Assembly: GCA_019671135.1 (NCBI GenBank)
Contig: JAHRHY010000011.1
Location: 496,001 to 560,000 of the forward strand
Direction: 5' to 3'
Length of the DNA: 64,000 nucleotides
Source: Linnemannia hyalina
Taxonomy: Eukaryota > Mortierellomycota > Mortierellomycetes > Mortierellales > Mortierellaceae
The notes beneath the pieces are model-generated. The model saw only the letters and a list, made by a program, of their open reading frames with translations, was not told the DNA's origin and did no database searches. How positions within the stretch are numbered: position 1 is the first letter of the stretch; each line of letters starts with the position of its first letter. Both the position numbers and the translations under genes were made by a program. Below, in pieces: positions 14,606-27,189 of the stretch.

Positions 14606-15624
14606 AGCGTGAGTATGATTTGTCCTATGAGGTGTGGATTAGTCTGCTTTCGTAACCAACAAAGACTGAATGTCTAACAACCAAGAAAATGACGAAGTGT
14701 GGTATCAACGCAGTCAGGTGGGAAATCAAAGTGAAGTGAAATAGAGGCGTTTGAAAATGAGGCGAGTACATGCACAAAAAAAAGAGAGAAACTTGGACCG
14801 AAGACAGCGAAGGCAAAGTGGCGGTGGATGTGATATGAGCCAAGGAAAGTAGGCGAGAGAGAAAGCGAGTGAGTACCTGGGTTGTAGGAAGTTGGTGGGG
14901 AGTCAGGAGTAAGAAAGAATAGAAAAATAAAGAGGCGCGTTTTATTTGGATCGGGAGGGTTGCATTCCAGCGTGCCCTAGTGGACCTGGTGGAATGTGTT
15001 TTCTCGCCAACCCTTTTTTTCAGTAATATGTCTGTGTGAATGATTTGTGGGGCATGGTCCATGCCAGACCGCTCTCTCCATTAGCTCGTCGATCCGTAAG
15101 TGCCCACAGAAATAGGAGTGAAGAAGGGAGCGAGGGGAAAGAAAAAGAGAAAAAAAAAAGCATGGATCGAACGCAAACTTAGCACAAAGAGATGAAGGGC
15201 AAGAGAGGAAGAAGGAAAGAGCCCTAATCCTCTTATTTACTTCTACTGCGCACGTTCTTTCATTGTTTCATCATTTCAATGCGCAAGAAATACCTCAGGC
15301 TCGACTCTGCGCTGCAATCGGTACCACACCAAGAGTCCTTGGCTGTGTGCTCTTTCAAACAAAAGGATAGCCACAAGGGGGATGTTCATCTACACTGTGG
15401 ATCCGTTTACGTCACGAACAAACAGAAGTCAAGACAATAATGTTCACCTTCCTCTCAGGAACCAACGGTGCATTTAAAAAGCTGGTTAACCTCCGATTTT
15501 TCATTTGGCACCAGCTGTCTGCCTGCTCTCGACTTCCCTTCCTCCTCACTTGGTGCCTACACCATCGCTTCTTCCTTCCTTCCTTTTCACTCACATTCAC
15601 ACCCTGTCCTTATGATTTTCAGTC
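14606..15624. promoter_or_regulatory. Shared divergent upstream region
   Basis: About 1 kb between two divergently transcribed genes: the minus-strand MFS gene and the plus-strand gene at 15625. On the minus strand the sequence upstream of the MFS start is pyrimidine-rich and contains a possible 5'UTR splice donor (CAG/GTACTC, near 14870-14880). On the plus strand a ttttcag/tc acceptor-like site sits two bases before the 15625 ATG, suggesting a 5'UTR intron. No clear TATA box was found on either side. Confidence 0.4.
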
Positions 15625-17421
15625 ATGCCTTCTACAGTATTTTCATTTCTGAAGCGTCGAATCGCCGGGTTATTCCGTCCCACTTCCTCGTTATCCTCGT
15701 CCTCTCCTAGAACCATCACCACTACCACAAATCACCATGATGGTAATACCGCCCAAACTGTCATCATCACGCCAAACACCCCTCCCAATAACCACTCTCC
15801 CGACAATCACTCTCCCAAGCGTTCCAAGTTTCTCAAGAACCTGCGTTTGCCTTGGAAGAAGAAGAAGCTGCCCCACAAATTGCCTGCCCAAATATCCCTT
15901 CAGCAGCTTAAAGACCCTGAAGCCGCATTCCAGGATCCTCTACAGCCTCTGCAGGCCATCCATGGACGCCACTACGAGCATCAACACCGTCGCATACTCT
16001 CTCGATGCAGTTCTGGAATCACAGTGGGCACGGACTACCATAGCCTGATGGATGCCCACAGCGAGTTCTCTGTCCTCTCACCTCGCAGTCCTGTCTTCCG
16101 ATACCGCATGCTATATGGCCCTAGTATCGAGAACATCGAGAACATGGGTGAGATTCACCACCCAGACGACAAATACGAACACCATCACCTTCTCACAGCC
16201 GAAGACGAGTTCGTCAAAGAAATGGACAAGGAGTTGGCCCAAGCGAGCGTCCATGTCATGAAAAAGCGCAATGCAAAGCAGCTCCGACTCCGTCTTTCCA
16301 TCGAGGGCATCCGCCCTGGCAGCGGTAGCATTGTTTCCACTGCTCCCTCCACACCTGTCTCTATCATTCGCTGCAAGACCTCTCGCGGGACCTATGACGC
16401 TTCTTGTCTATCTTCACCTACGACTCCTACCAGTAGTCGTTCCTTCCTTCGCTGCAAGACCTCTAGAGGAACTTACGATGCTTCTGTTCCACCTACACCT
16501 ACAACTCCGACCAGTGCTCGCTCTTTCTTGTCGTCGTCTTTATCCCTCAAGTCTCCTGGTTTCTCTCAGCGATTCTCCAACAAAGTTGCACCGTCACCAT
16601 CGCCTTCGCGTCACGCCAGTCCTAAGCCTCCACCTCTTTCTCGACTGGCCAGTTTCTCAGGTCTTCAAAACCACGAAGGACCTATCATGCTGACAAAGAA
16701 GCACATTGAACACATCCGACGGATCGAGAATCGACTTCACGTCCTCGAGAATTCGGCGCCTCATGTTGCCTCAAGTGAATCTGAGCAGCAGCTTCAGAAG
16801 CAATGTCAACCTATCATCGATCACACACTTACGCCCACACCTGTCCGCGAGGAGCCAACGACGAGTCGCCATCAGCAACACCTTCGTACAAAGTCAAGTC
16901 TTATCAGACGAGTGGACCCTCCATACGATTTCAGGACCCGTATGCTGCAGCAGCGACGAATCTCGGCCATCGGTAGAACCGACTGTCAATCTCCCACCAG
17001 CCCCAGCTTTCCCGACTCCGCATTAAGTCGACCTTTCTCCTTCCATGACTGGGGCTCACGTTGGAGTTGCACTGCTGCCACTGCCGCCGCCGCCGCTACA
17101 GCTGTTACAAGAGCATCTCGGCATAGTCACGAGGAACCGGCAGATAGGACGGAACAATTGCTGGAGAAGGTCAAGGAACGAGTGGCGAGTAGGATCAGAC
17201 TGGAATCGGCGCTATGGGAGACTGAGGCCCTGCTGCGTCAATATGAGACATTGGTTGTGCAGGACTGGGAGCTCAGACTAGACAGTCTCCGCACGAACGC
17301 TACCGCCACCGCTGCTGTCACCGGACAGGAGCAACAGCAACAGCAACAGCACCAGAATTACCAGCAGATGAACGAGAGGAGGGTCAGGAACCCTCAAGAG
17401 TTGCCTTGTGAAGTGAATTAG
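15625..17421 (+). CDS. Unrecognised Ser/Pro/His-rich protein, 598 aa
   Basis: Uninterrupted 598-codon reading frame, with the start at the first ATG directly after an acceptor-like ttttcag. I do not recognise a family. Visible features are a basic N-terminal segment (residues about 1-90, with KRSKFLKNLRLPWKKKK, a plausible nuclear or membrane-surface targeting patch) and a central low-complexity Ser/Thr/Pro region. That region contains a 27-residue tandem duplication starting near residue 249, each copy opening with RCKTSRGTYDAS followed by a PTTPTS-type linker. A likely coiled coil lies near residues 500-555 (EQLLEKVKERVASRIRLES...), and the C-terminus is Gln-rich. No signal peptide or membrane segment is evident. 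It could be a phosphorylated scaffold; that is inference only. Codon use and composition resemble neighbouring real genes, which supports it being coding. Confidence 0.7.
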   Translation: MPSTVFSFLKRRIAGLFRPTSSLSSSSPRTITTTTNHHDGNTAQTVIITPNTPPNNHSPDNHSPKRSKFLKNLRLPWKKKKLPHKLPAQISLQQLKDPEAAFQDPLQPLQAIHGRHYEHQHRRILSRCSSGITVGTDYHSLMDAHSEFSVLSPRSPVFRYRMLYGPSIENIENMGEIHHPDDKYEHHHLLTAEDEFVKEMDKELAQASVHVMKKRNAKQLRLRLSIEGIRPGSGSIVSTAPSTPVSIIRCKTSRGTYDASCLSSPTTPTSSRSFLRCKTSRGTYDASVPPTPTTPTSARSFLSSSLSLKSPGFSQRFSNKVAPSPSPSRHASPKPPPLSRLASFSGLQNHEGPIMLTKKHIEHIRRIENRLHVLENSAPHVASSESEQQLQKQCQPIIDHTLTPTPVREEPTTSRHQQHLRTKSSLIRRVDPPYDFRTRMLQQRRISAIGRTDCQSPTSPSFPDSALSRPFSFHDWGSRWSCTAATAAAAATAVTRASRHSHEEPADRTEQLLEKVKERVASRIRLESALWETEALLRQYETLVVQDWELRLDSLRTNATATAAVTGQEQQQQQQHQNYQQMNERRVRNPQELPCEVN

Positions 17422-17639
17422 ATATGTATTTTTCGTTCTTTCTCATGTAAACAACCAAAGAAACATTAAATCACATGGATCGATGTACTTGTTGTGAAAA
17501 CAAAGTCATTTGCTACTATCAATACTTGCTCTCGTTGTCATTGACCGCGGATGTTGTTCAGGTAGGGCAGCCGCCTGTGAAGTGTTCCCTTGAAGTACGA
17601 TTGATTGATCAGTTGTTTTAAATCAATCGATCAATTGGT

Positions 17640-17645
17640 CACGTG
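17640..17645. promoter_or_regulatory. CACGTG E-box upstream of SPC3
   Basis: A palindromic CACGTG, the classical bHLH factor core site, lies about 220 nt upstream of the SPC3 start codon in the short gap after the 598-aa gene. The position is plausible for a promoter element, but one hexamer can occur by chance. Confidence 0.3.
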
Positions 17646-17865
17646 GGACATATCAAACCCAATCCGAGGCGGACACGCAACAAAAGGGGAAGGTGTGTTG
17701 GCAAGTTTTCTTAATTAACCACCTTCGCGTCGACGTCCAGGACATCATCCTTACCACTCCAGCTTCTAAGAGATCTCACCCATAGCCACTCTTTGCCGAC
17801 CAACAACCGACCAGCCCGTCAGCTAGCCAACAATTAGCTAGCGCGCCAATTCAACTAACTTCACC

Positions 17866-19047
17866 ATGAACAGTCTGCAGAACAGGGCCAATGCCGTGAT
17901 GGCATTCTCCATCTCGGCCATCTTCTGTCTCCTCGGGGTAACATACGATATTCTTATTCACATCCCTTTTGTTACCTGAAGTCTGACCAGTCTGGAGCGA
18001 GAAATGCAACGACAGCAGCAGCATCAACTGACAAGGAAGTTTAAACTAATGGCGTCATGGTTGTCTGTTTTCCTTCTTGCTTCTAGGCCATCGCTTTCAG
18101 CGCACTCATCATCCCTTCCAACCCTTCTGGCGCCGTCGCTCTGGATTCCATCAAAGTGTAGGGGAACAAGTGCATCGCAGGAGCGGGCTGACAACGGCGG
18201 ACACTGGGGATATTGTCGCGTTTGTATTGTGAACAAACGACAGCAGTTACAAGAAATCTAACCGATGCAACTGTTTTCTTATTATTTAGTGTGACAGGAA
18301 GATACGACAGAAACTGGGTTGATTACAAAACGCGAAACAATGAGTTCGCCAATACAGTCATGAGAATCGACGCCGGTACGCCTCATACTTTTCATTATGT
18401 TAATATACGAAGGGAGTGTCGAGTGATCCATCTCGTTTGACAACTGTAACAACTGGCTGACTTCATGCCCTCTTTCTATGTAGATTTGTCGTCGTTGTTC
18501 CATTGGAACACCAAACAACTCTTTGTCTATGCCGTTGCAGAGTACTCGACCCCCACACACGTATGTTGAACATGTCTGGCAGAGCAAAAGGAATTAATCA
18601 CATGACGAAAAGCTGGCAATAAGGAAAAAGAGAACACTTACGCTTGGTTGCTAATCCGCAAGGCCATTTCTTTGTATGTATCCAACTAGCCCAAGAATCA
18701 AATTGTGCTCTGGGACACGATCATTAAGCGCAAGTCGGCTGCTGTCATAAGCAAGAGAGGCCTCAACAACAAGTACAGCCTGATCGACGTGAACAAGAAG
18801 TGGACGTAAGTTATCTTTCACGAAGACCAGGAGTTGAGAAGTAATTGTTATATTTAATAATGAAAAAAGGGCGTTCTTGTATTTGAATATCTGACCTTGG
18901 TTGTTTTGTTTATGTGTCGTTAGCGATATCAACGCCAATGTGTCCCTTCACTGGAACATTGTGCCCTATGTAGGATTCATGACGTATGGCCACTCCAAGG
19001 CCAGTGAGGGGTACGCCTTCCCATTACCTAGCGGTATTCAGACGTAG
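17866..19047 (+). CDS. SPC3: Signal peptidase complex subunit 3 (SPC3/SPCS3)
   Basis: ER membrane subunit of the signal peptidase complex, required with the catalytic subunit for cleaving signal peptides. Six exons: 17866-17937, 18087-18157, 18290-18375, 18484-18560, 18696-18805, 18924-19047. They sum to 540 nt, encoding 179 aa, which matches the usual length of about 180. The start MNSLQNRANAVMAFS matches the family N-terminus, followed by one membrane segment (residues about 11-33) and a lumenal domain. Family hallmarks are DLSSLFHWNTKQLFVYAVAEY, NQIVLWDTII, and the C-terminal SLHWNIVPYVGF. All junctions are GT..AG, and phases agree only when the exon 2 donor GTAGGG is used. Its secretory role fits the secreted proteins elsewhere in the window, but no operon-like link exists. 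Confidence 0.95.
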
Positions 19048-22000
19048 ATTAGCAGAAGACGACGAAGGCTTGTTTGAAATAACCGATTGCTGTGTTCTTT
19101 CTATGCCGTTTGCCGCAAATCTGCGTGTGTGTGATATGTGGAGAGTGTCTGAGTTATGATGTAGGGAAACAAAGTCCGGCATTCAATATCGCCAGGAGAG
19201 AGTAGGAATGCCCCTCCCTCTTTGGTTCAAGTGCGGATGGTTTATCCGAAGGACCGAAATATGTGTATGTCCCTTGAGGGCTGACATGGGCCATCGCTCT
19301 CTCTCTTTTTCCCTCCCTTTCTTTCTCTTTCTCTTTCGTCCCCTCTGGCTCTCTCACTCTCTCTCCTTTTTCTTTTTCTTTTGTGCTCTCTGGATCCCTC
19401 TCTCTCCAGTACAAAACCTCCTGAGAGACGACATACAAAACCTCCTGTTCACCCTGCTTTGCAAGGTTGTTCCTTCACCCCACCCTTTCGTGCCGTGTCG
19501 TGTATTCTTTGAAGGCGGTTGGATGTGTTACACGTCGTGGAAAACAATTTCTCTTTGCTCTTTCATTCATTGAACCTCCTATTTCTAATCTGGCGCATTT
19601 TAGATCTGAGGAGGGAGGAGAAAAAAAGGAAAAAGGAGGGGTGGCGGTGGTGGTAAAGGAGGAAGAGGGAGAGGAGGATCACAGAGTGGAGTGAGAATGA
19701 GCCTTTCAGAAATGTGCACCCGTACACACGCACGCACGCACGCACGCATGCGCACCTGCCAACAACAATTATAGATCTATCTCGGTTGCCTCCTTCCCAT
19801 TATGTGCAGTTCGCGATTTCTTGTATTATTTTCCCATTCTTCTGGGGATAGAGAGCCGTTTGTACTTTTGCAGCTCCAAGGGGATGCTCTATCACCGGCA
19901 GCAGCAGCAGTAGCAGTTGTCGCTTTCGGCGATAAAAAAAAGGGACGTTATTCGTTATTTGGCGCGCTTTTTTGTATGTAGCGTGTGTGTGCGTGCGTGT
20001 AAGAGTGTTTTCCCCTCGACTTCACGTCATGAACGCTAATCGCGATTTCGGTGTTGTTGTTGCGTGCCTATTTTCCTTGCCTCGTTGAAAAGGATCATCC
20101 ATGCGCGCGTTGAAACTACCTTGGAGCTGCGATTGAGGGAAAAGCGATCTGCACCTGCCAAAAGAGCAACTGACGCGTAATGGTACATTGAGCCGCCATT
20201 GGGGTCATGGTGTTTGAGGGACATGTTGGTCCTGTTGGGCCTTTTGTTGTTGCTTGTATCCCTCTTACTGCCTTCTTTGACAAACTGTTGTTGTTTTTCC
20301 TCTCCTCTATCCTTCTTCCTCCTCCTTATCCTTCTTTCTCTACCCCTTCTTCTCTCTCTGTCCCTTTACTATCTCTCTCTCTCTCCTGAGTCAATAGCAT
20401 CCTTGATGGCTGTCGCCTTGTTAGGACCTCCATGAAAGTAACAGACAGAGAGTAAGAGAGTCAGTGTGTGCGAGAGAAAGAGAAGGTCAATGACAGAGAA
20501 AATACACAGACAGAGATCCAAAGGAGGACTCTCTCATAGATAGCCTCATCGAGCAAGTCAAGCACACTCACATACCCCCTTCTTTAGGTTGTCATTTGTG
20601 GGGAAAGAGACATGCAACACATCGCCAGCACACAGATACACAGACACATAGAGCAAAAAGCTAATGAGAGTAAAATCGTCTTTTGAGTTGTCTTCCCTTT
20701 AGCAAGCTGGTCCCTTCAATAACATTATTTCCCTTTTCGCCTCCTTTCTTTTCGCCCGTGTCCCCATCCCTTTCCACTCTCTGAGTTTGTATCCATGCCG
20801 GTCCGTGTTTTCGAATACGTTTGTTACCCTTGATTGTCGGTTCCCCAATTGGACGCCTTGAAGTCGTGACGATATCTTCCAGTTGATTGTCTGTCCGTCT
20901 ATCCGCCTGTCTGTTTTCTCCTTCCATACGTAATGTCTTCGTGCTTCGTGAATGTATCCTGCTCTGTATAGCTACAGTGAAAACGCAAGGGCAGCTTTGT
21001 GTACAGTTTAAATTTCTTTTTTATGTACCTCATTCTCTTTCTCTGTCTTGTACAGCGTGCTGTACACACGACACTTCGTACTCTGTTCTGGCACACGCCG
21101 ACACATATATTCTAATTAGCCATTGGCAGATCTGTAGTCCCTCGCCCCTTTTTCAATTAACCAATACTACAACAACAACAAGGTGTGTTACGCCCAAATC
21201 GTCTTTGCACGGTATGTGCTCACAATCTCAACTTTTTTTTTTTTTTTTCATCGTCGCTGTTTATCTAATCCTAACCCGCTTTGAGCACTGTTTTTTCAAC
21301 AAGAAAACCGATAAAGGAACAAACGAGGGCGTAAGAAAACAAAGACTAACGCTAGCCTTTCTGTTACACCTTGACGGGCACCAGCTTATTTCCCACCAGT
21401 TACCAGTTTTCACCTGCGACTAACTTTCACTTTACTCATCCGGCTCCCAGCACGAATCTGCAGCCCCAGTTACCTTCTTAGCACCAACTATCGGCATATC
21501 TTCTTTCTCTTCCTCCTCCTTCTTTCCCCCTCTCTCCTCTTCTCTCTTCTGTTCCTTTCTGCTCCCATCTTACACTCTCATGCTGCCCATTATTATTATT
21601 ATTTCTTTCTTACTACCATTGCTGTACTCTATTTGTCCCTTGTTTAACTCTCCATTCTCTTTTCATTTCAAATCTTGTTCTCCTTTTTTTTCCGTTTTTT
21701 CCATCCCTCTCTTCTTTTATCTCACCTTCGTTTTCTTTCTTACTTTCTTTCTTCTTTTCCTCTTCTTTTCCTTCTTCTTTTTCTTCTTCCTCTTCCTCTT
21801 CTTTTTTTGCTCTTCCTCTGCGTCCATTTCATTGCGCCGGCCTGACCTCCACACTTCGCCTTGAGATATCCCACTGCCTACATTCGTATTCCCTTTCGTC
21901 ATCTTCCTCCCTCCCTCACCCTCTTCTCTCTATCTCGTTTTCTCATCACCCCAGATACCCTACTCTCTTTCATATCCACGGCGATCATTTTTATCCCTAC

Positions 22001-22544
22001 TGAACATTGATCCACGCCCATAACTCGTACCCTAAACCTTCTTATCAGTACGTCCACCGTCATTGGCCAAAACGCGACTCAATTGCTTGTCTTTGCCACA
22101 CACAGCCACTGGTCACGTCTATTTTCAACATTCGTCCCCTCGTTTTACACATTAATACTATCCCTACACGCATCCACATTGCGTCTACCACTCTCACTCT
22201 CTCTGCCTTTTCTTTTTCATCCTTCCTTTCTCTTCCTTCCTTCCTTCCCTGCCTTGCCACCCACCCTTCTTCGACCCTCTCTGCAACACTCCTCTTCACC
22301 TCTCCATCAACTGAGAACACTCATCACATCATAACCTTAACGTGTCACTCCATTCTTTTTCCATTCCTCTATACCCATTTCATCCCTCTCCATCCTACTC
22401 CCTGTCTTCCTGCACACCTCTCACATACTCTCTCTTATAGCAGCTTCAAATACTCCGTTTTCATTCCGTCCTTCGTTCCATCACGGATATACGGAAAAAC
22501 GTATCACAAGCAGCTGCCGCGACATATTTTTAATCTAATAAGCA
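19048..22544. other. Long intergenic region and OFA transporter leader
   Basis: About 3.5 kb without a recognisable gene. It carries pyrimidine-rich blocks (19290-19390, 20260-20400, 21480-21800), a short ACGC repeat near 19731-19748 and a poly-T run near 21234-21248. The last kilobase before the OFA transporter start is strongly C/T-rich on the coding strand and probably includes its promoter and 5'UTR. Confidence 0.4.
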
Positions 22545-25500
22545 ATGGAGGAAAGCTACATCTGGGTCAAATTACAAGACTACTACGGCGAGACCAAATA
22601 CAACGGCTCGGCAAAGTCTATCCAAAACGACCGATCGATCCTTGGGAAGCCCTTCAAACGATGGTACATTGCTCCAGCGGCCATGGTCTTCCAAGCCATC
22701 TGTGGATCCGTCTATGCCTGGTCGGTGTTCAACCTCCCCGTCGATAACGCCATCTATGGATCCGATCAGGTAAAAACATTTTCCATGGGGTCTATTGAGG
22801 AAGAAGGGTGATGCAGAAAGGAAAAGGGAAAAAGGAGAAGGAAGGAAAGGAATGGTGGTGGTGGTGGAGGTAAAAGGGGTGGCATTGTTCCTACCAGAAT
22901 TTTGTATTTCAATACCACTTTATTGTCGCCATTTGGGTGGGTGAGGGAAGAGGAACTAAATAAAAGTGAGGTCTAGTAAAGGGGGAGGAAGGGGTCAGTG
23001 AGAAGGAAGGGAGATACAGCGAGTGGTTAGAGATGACATTGCCGTCTTCCTCATCGCTATGAGTCGCCAGATACTGTGTTGTGGTTATGGATATGGCGGC
23101 TTGCTAACCAAAAGAAGGTTCAAGGGGCCAGTAAAGACATACAAGGTGTAATGCAAACGAAAAAATATGAAGGGTGCGTACATATATTGAAAAAGAAAGA
23201 GCGAACGAGCAACACTTCCTACATGAAAGGCGCCAAGATATTAACAACAACCCATCCATCTCTTCCTTCCCCTTGCGTTCGTTTCTCCCCTTAATTTTTC
23301 ATCTCCTCTCCCTTCCTCTCTCTCTCTCTCTCTCTCTCTCTATTTATCGCTCTGTTCTTCTTGCCTGCCTTCTTCACTTGTCCTTACATTGTTTTGCGTT
23401 GCTTCCGCTTGCTTGTCGCCCATCTCTATCCATTTTCTATCCGCTTCTCTCCATGCGGTTCACAATGTATTAGAAAGTGGCTCCTATCACCTTCTACATC
23501 AATATTGGATGCCTTGGAATTGCCGCTTCGCTACTTGGTCCTTGGTTGGAAAGGAATGGTCCCAAGAAGGCTGCCACAATCGGCGGGACTCTCTTCTGCC
23601 TTGGCCACTGGGTTGCTGCCCTCGGCATCCATCTTAAGGTAACGCCCTCCCATCCCGCCATTTTGAAAAGGTGGTTTGCTCTCGCTTTTTTTTTATTCAA
23701 AACCCTGCACGATGATCCTTTTACCTTTTTCTCCATGCCGCTTATAATTTTTTGCTTTGTTGGGCACGCTGTGTTCACGACCTGTGCCCTGTGTGTCGTT
23801 TGAATTGATTGCTGCTCCATCTGCGGGCTCCTCTACTTCACCTCCGCTCTGCCTCCTAATGAAGCAATGAGCATTATTGGCCAATGTCTGTGTGTGAGAT
23901 TTTGCATGCCATTACGTCGTCTTCCATCCCTGCATACCATCAACCGGCACATCGACAAACAACCCTGCTCCCTTGCTTCTTCTCTACAGCACCTCCTCAC
24001 ATACCAATCCCTATCTTTTACCCATACTCCTAATCATCAAAATACCTACCCTTTCTATCCTTTTGTGCTCTTCAATTGACCTCTCCTTCTCCTCCTATTT
24101 GGAACTGTGTTTATCCGAGTATGCTAACGTTCCTATGCGATTATCATTTTTTACCCTTTTCCTTGCACAGTCGATGTCTCTTGTCTTTTTCGGATACGGA
24201 GTCGTTTCAGGTCTTGGCCTTGGACTTTGTTACATCAGGTATGGTACCTGTCATCGAAACACACCACTCTGTCTCCTTCTGTACCCTACCCTTCCCTTCT
24301 CTTCCCTTCTTTGCCCTCTTTTCCTACTCATCTCCCTCTGCCTTCTCCTCCCCCGATGGACTCTTTCGATGATATCAAGAGTCACCTCCTTCGTCCCTTA
24401 TCCTTTCTCCTACTTTCAGTTGAGATGCATTAGCCTTTTATTAACACAAGCATTCACATTGAGAACGAAAGAGTGTCTAACAACTTGTACTTTATTTTTT
24501 CTCTCTCTTACCCACTCTCCTGTTCATTGTACACAACACCAGTCCTATTTCTGCACTTCAAAAGTGGTTTCCTGAGCGCAAGGGGTTCGGCGCCGGTTTG
24601 TCTGTCTGTGGTAAGTCCTTTACTGCTATCTTTCATATCTATTTATTTTTTGCTTGCACATGTATCGCCATAGTCTCCAGCATTCAAGTTTACTAACGAT
24701 GGTAAACCTCAAACGCGGTTCTGTATAATTAGGATTTGGTATTGGTGGTTTGATTTGTGCAAAGATCCCCCTGCCCTTGATTAACGCCATTGGGTTAACA
24801 ATGACCTTTGTGGTCATTGGATCCTGCTACTGGATCATCCTCATGTTCTGCGCCTTCATCTTCCGGTTTCCTCCACCCGAGAGGACCAAGATCCGAGGCC
24901 CCATCTACCGCAACGGCACACTATTCATCACCCGCAAGCAACAAAAGCCCGGCTCTGCTCAAGATGAAAAGTCAATGCCTCCCGTCATTGCCGATTCCAA
25001 GACTCCCCCCCAGAACCGCATCGTCTTTGAGCCCGCCATTGACCTGACTCTTCGCGAGGCCTTGAGCACGTACGAGTACTTGGGCATGTACATGATGTTC
25101 TTGGCCAACCTGGTCTCTGGTCTGGTCATCCTGTCCCGTCTTGCGGACATGTGTATCAACGTCTTTGACAAGAGCGCCGATACGGCCTCGACTGTCGTTG
25201 CTATCAATGGTGGCTTCAACTTTGTCGGGCGTCTGATGTTCTCGTCTTTATCTGATGTGATTGGTCGCAAGCCCTCGTACCTGGTCATGTTGGGCACTCA
25301 GGTCATCATTCTCGCGGTCCTGCCCCTCATCTTTGTCACCAAGAATTACTGGGCTTTCCTCTTAGCCATCTGGACGCTGACCTGTGCCTATGGAGGCGGG
25401 TTCGGTACCATCCCCGCGTTTATTCACGACCTCTTTGGCATGCACAACATCTCGGGTCTGCACGGTATCCTGTTGACCGCATGGAGTATTGCCGGTGTTG

Positions 25501-26180
25501 GGGGCGGTATCTTGTTCACTCTGATCTACAACCACTTGATCCGTAACCGCGGCTATTCCCCTGGATCCCCGGAGGTCTACAACACCAACTTTTATTGGCT
25601 CTGCGCCTGTGCGGCGACTGGATTTGTAGTTTTGCTGTTTGTCAGGTCGACTGTTAAGGATCGTCTGTTGCCCCGTGTCGGAGGTGAGGTCACCCGTATG
25701 CGTGTCTTTGGCCGTATCCTCCGCTTTGAGAAGACCGGCACCTTCCGCTTCAAGTTCAAGTACCTCAAACCAGAGGAAGAAGAGAAGGAGTGGACATCTT
25801 TCTGGGCTGTAAGTTCTCATCTCTATTATTTTTTTGTTGGCAGTACGAGAATAATGGTCCTGCTTACTATTCAAAGCACTATAACCTAACTCCCTTGGTA
25901 TCTTCATTGAACTAATTAGAACATCAAATACCACGAAGAGACGACGGTGGTGACGACGACGGGCTCGATGGGAGACGTCATGGGCGGAATGGACCGCGGC
26001 GAGCTCCCATCTGCAGCAGCAACTAATGGCGGTGGCTTGACTGTTGGAACTGGTGTTGGCGGCGAACTTACCCGTGCAGAAACGCCAAGGATTGATAACT
26101 CGCGCAATGAGCCTCTCTCTCGCCCCGATATCCCTCGAGGTGACGTCCCCCGCGGCGAAGTGAGAGCGGATCTTGTCTGA
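22545..26180 (+). CDS. OFA-family MFS transporter (oxalate/formate antiporter-like), 620 aa
   Basis: Predicted 12-helix plasma- or organelle-membrane carrier of the oxalate:formate antiporter/monocarboxylate-type MFS group. Exons: 22545-22769, 23474-23638, 24171-24238, 24543-24610, 24733-25808, 25920-26180; total 1863 nt, all GT..AG. Supporting signatures are RWYIAPAAMVFQAICGSVYAWSVF at the first helix (typical of OFA proteins), GPWLERNGPKKA in loop 2-3, GLGLCYISPISALQKWFPERKG (the conserved motif with WFPE/R-KG), and FNFVGRLMFSSLSDVIGRKP in loop 8-9. The C-terminal tail of about 110 residues is hydrophilic and Gly/Thr/Arg-rich. The first intron is unusually long (704 nt) and contains a (CT)n run. 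The substrate is unproven; small carboxylates are the family expectation. Confidence 0.9.
23316..23341. repeat. (CT)n microsatellite in an intron
   Basis: About 13 CT units inside the first intron of the OFA-family transporter, about 130 nt upstream of the acceptor that opens exon 2. Confidence 0.85.
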
Positions 26181-27095
26181 GAGAGCGACCTATCATACTA
26201 CTAGACCCAGAGGATTCTCCTCTCCACTACCATCACCATTCCCCAAAAGCACTCACACACATAACGCACACCATGCACCCTTTTATCCCTCCCAGGCACC
26301 CATCCATAATATCCCTTCCCCACCCCTTCCACTCATATCGTTAATATCTATCCACACCTATTTATTCCCTATTTGTTCTTGCTTTACCATTTCGTTGTTT
26401 GGGAAAGGCCTGTATCCTTCCTTCAGATTTGTATATTTTTCTTCGCCTTTCTATTACCGGTACGCCGCCTCAACATTGCAAGTTTGAAATAAACGCGTTT
26501 TGAAAGTGTTCATGACTGGGCCTCAGTTGGTTGAATAATGAATAACTAAGAGGACGTCATCTCCAGGGCGGCATCGTTGTTGGAAAAATAGCCAGAGTGA
26601 ATATGAAATGGGCCCTTGAGTTGTCGTATGAAATAGGGCACATATTCTTGACGCATGATACTTAAAATCCACCTGGACAAAAGCAAAATAAGGGAGGTGG
26701 TCGTCTTGAACCGATGGGCTATAAAAGAAGGAGGAGGAAATGGGTAGCTAGTAGAGAGGGGAACCGCTGATGGGATGTAGAAGAAAACGATGGTGTGGCA
26801 GGACTGAATCTTGTCCTCCTTGCCCTTTTCCTTGTATATTCAAGGACCATTACAATTGACGAATGATCTTTGTTTTTTTGATTCCATTACTCTTGTCAAA
26901 AAAAAGGGAGTAAATGGAAGGTCGGAGCGACTTTTTTTGTGTTCATGCGTCCCTTTGTACTTCGCCGCCGCCTCTTCACTTTCCCCTCAACATAGTCTCA
27001 CACAACCATAAAAAAAACCAAGGAGGCATTCTTTTTTTCACTCTTCTCTTTGCCTTCGACATCTTGAATGTACTTTTTTTTTATTATTCGACTCC

Positions 27096-27102
27096 TATAA
27101 AA
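27096..27102 (+). promoter_or_regulatory. TATA box of the 27190 secreted-peptide gene
   Basis: TATAAAA within the context ctcctataaaa, 88-94 nt upstream of the ATG at 27190. The same ctcctataaaa context occurs on the minus strand upstream of the paralogous gene at 55412, which supports a functional core promoter. Confidence 0.55.
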
Positions 27103-27189
27103 CTAAGGGTGCTCCGCCTGTTTTTTCCCTTCTCCATCAAAAACTCATCCAAAAAACCACTACACAACAAACAACAAACAGCAACAGAT

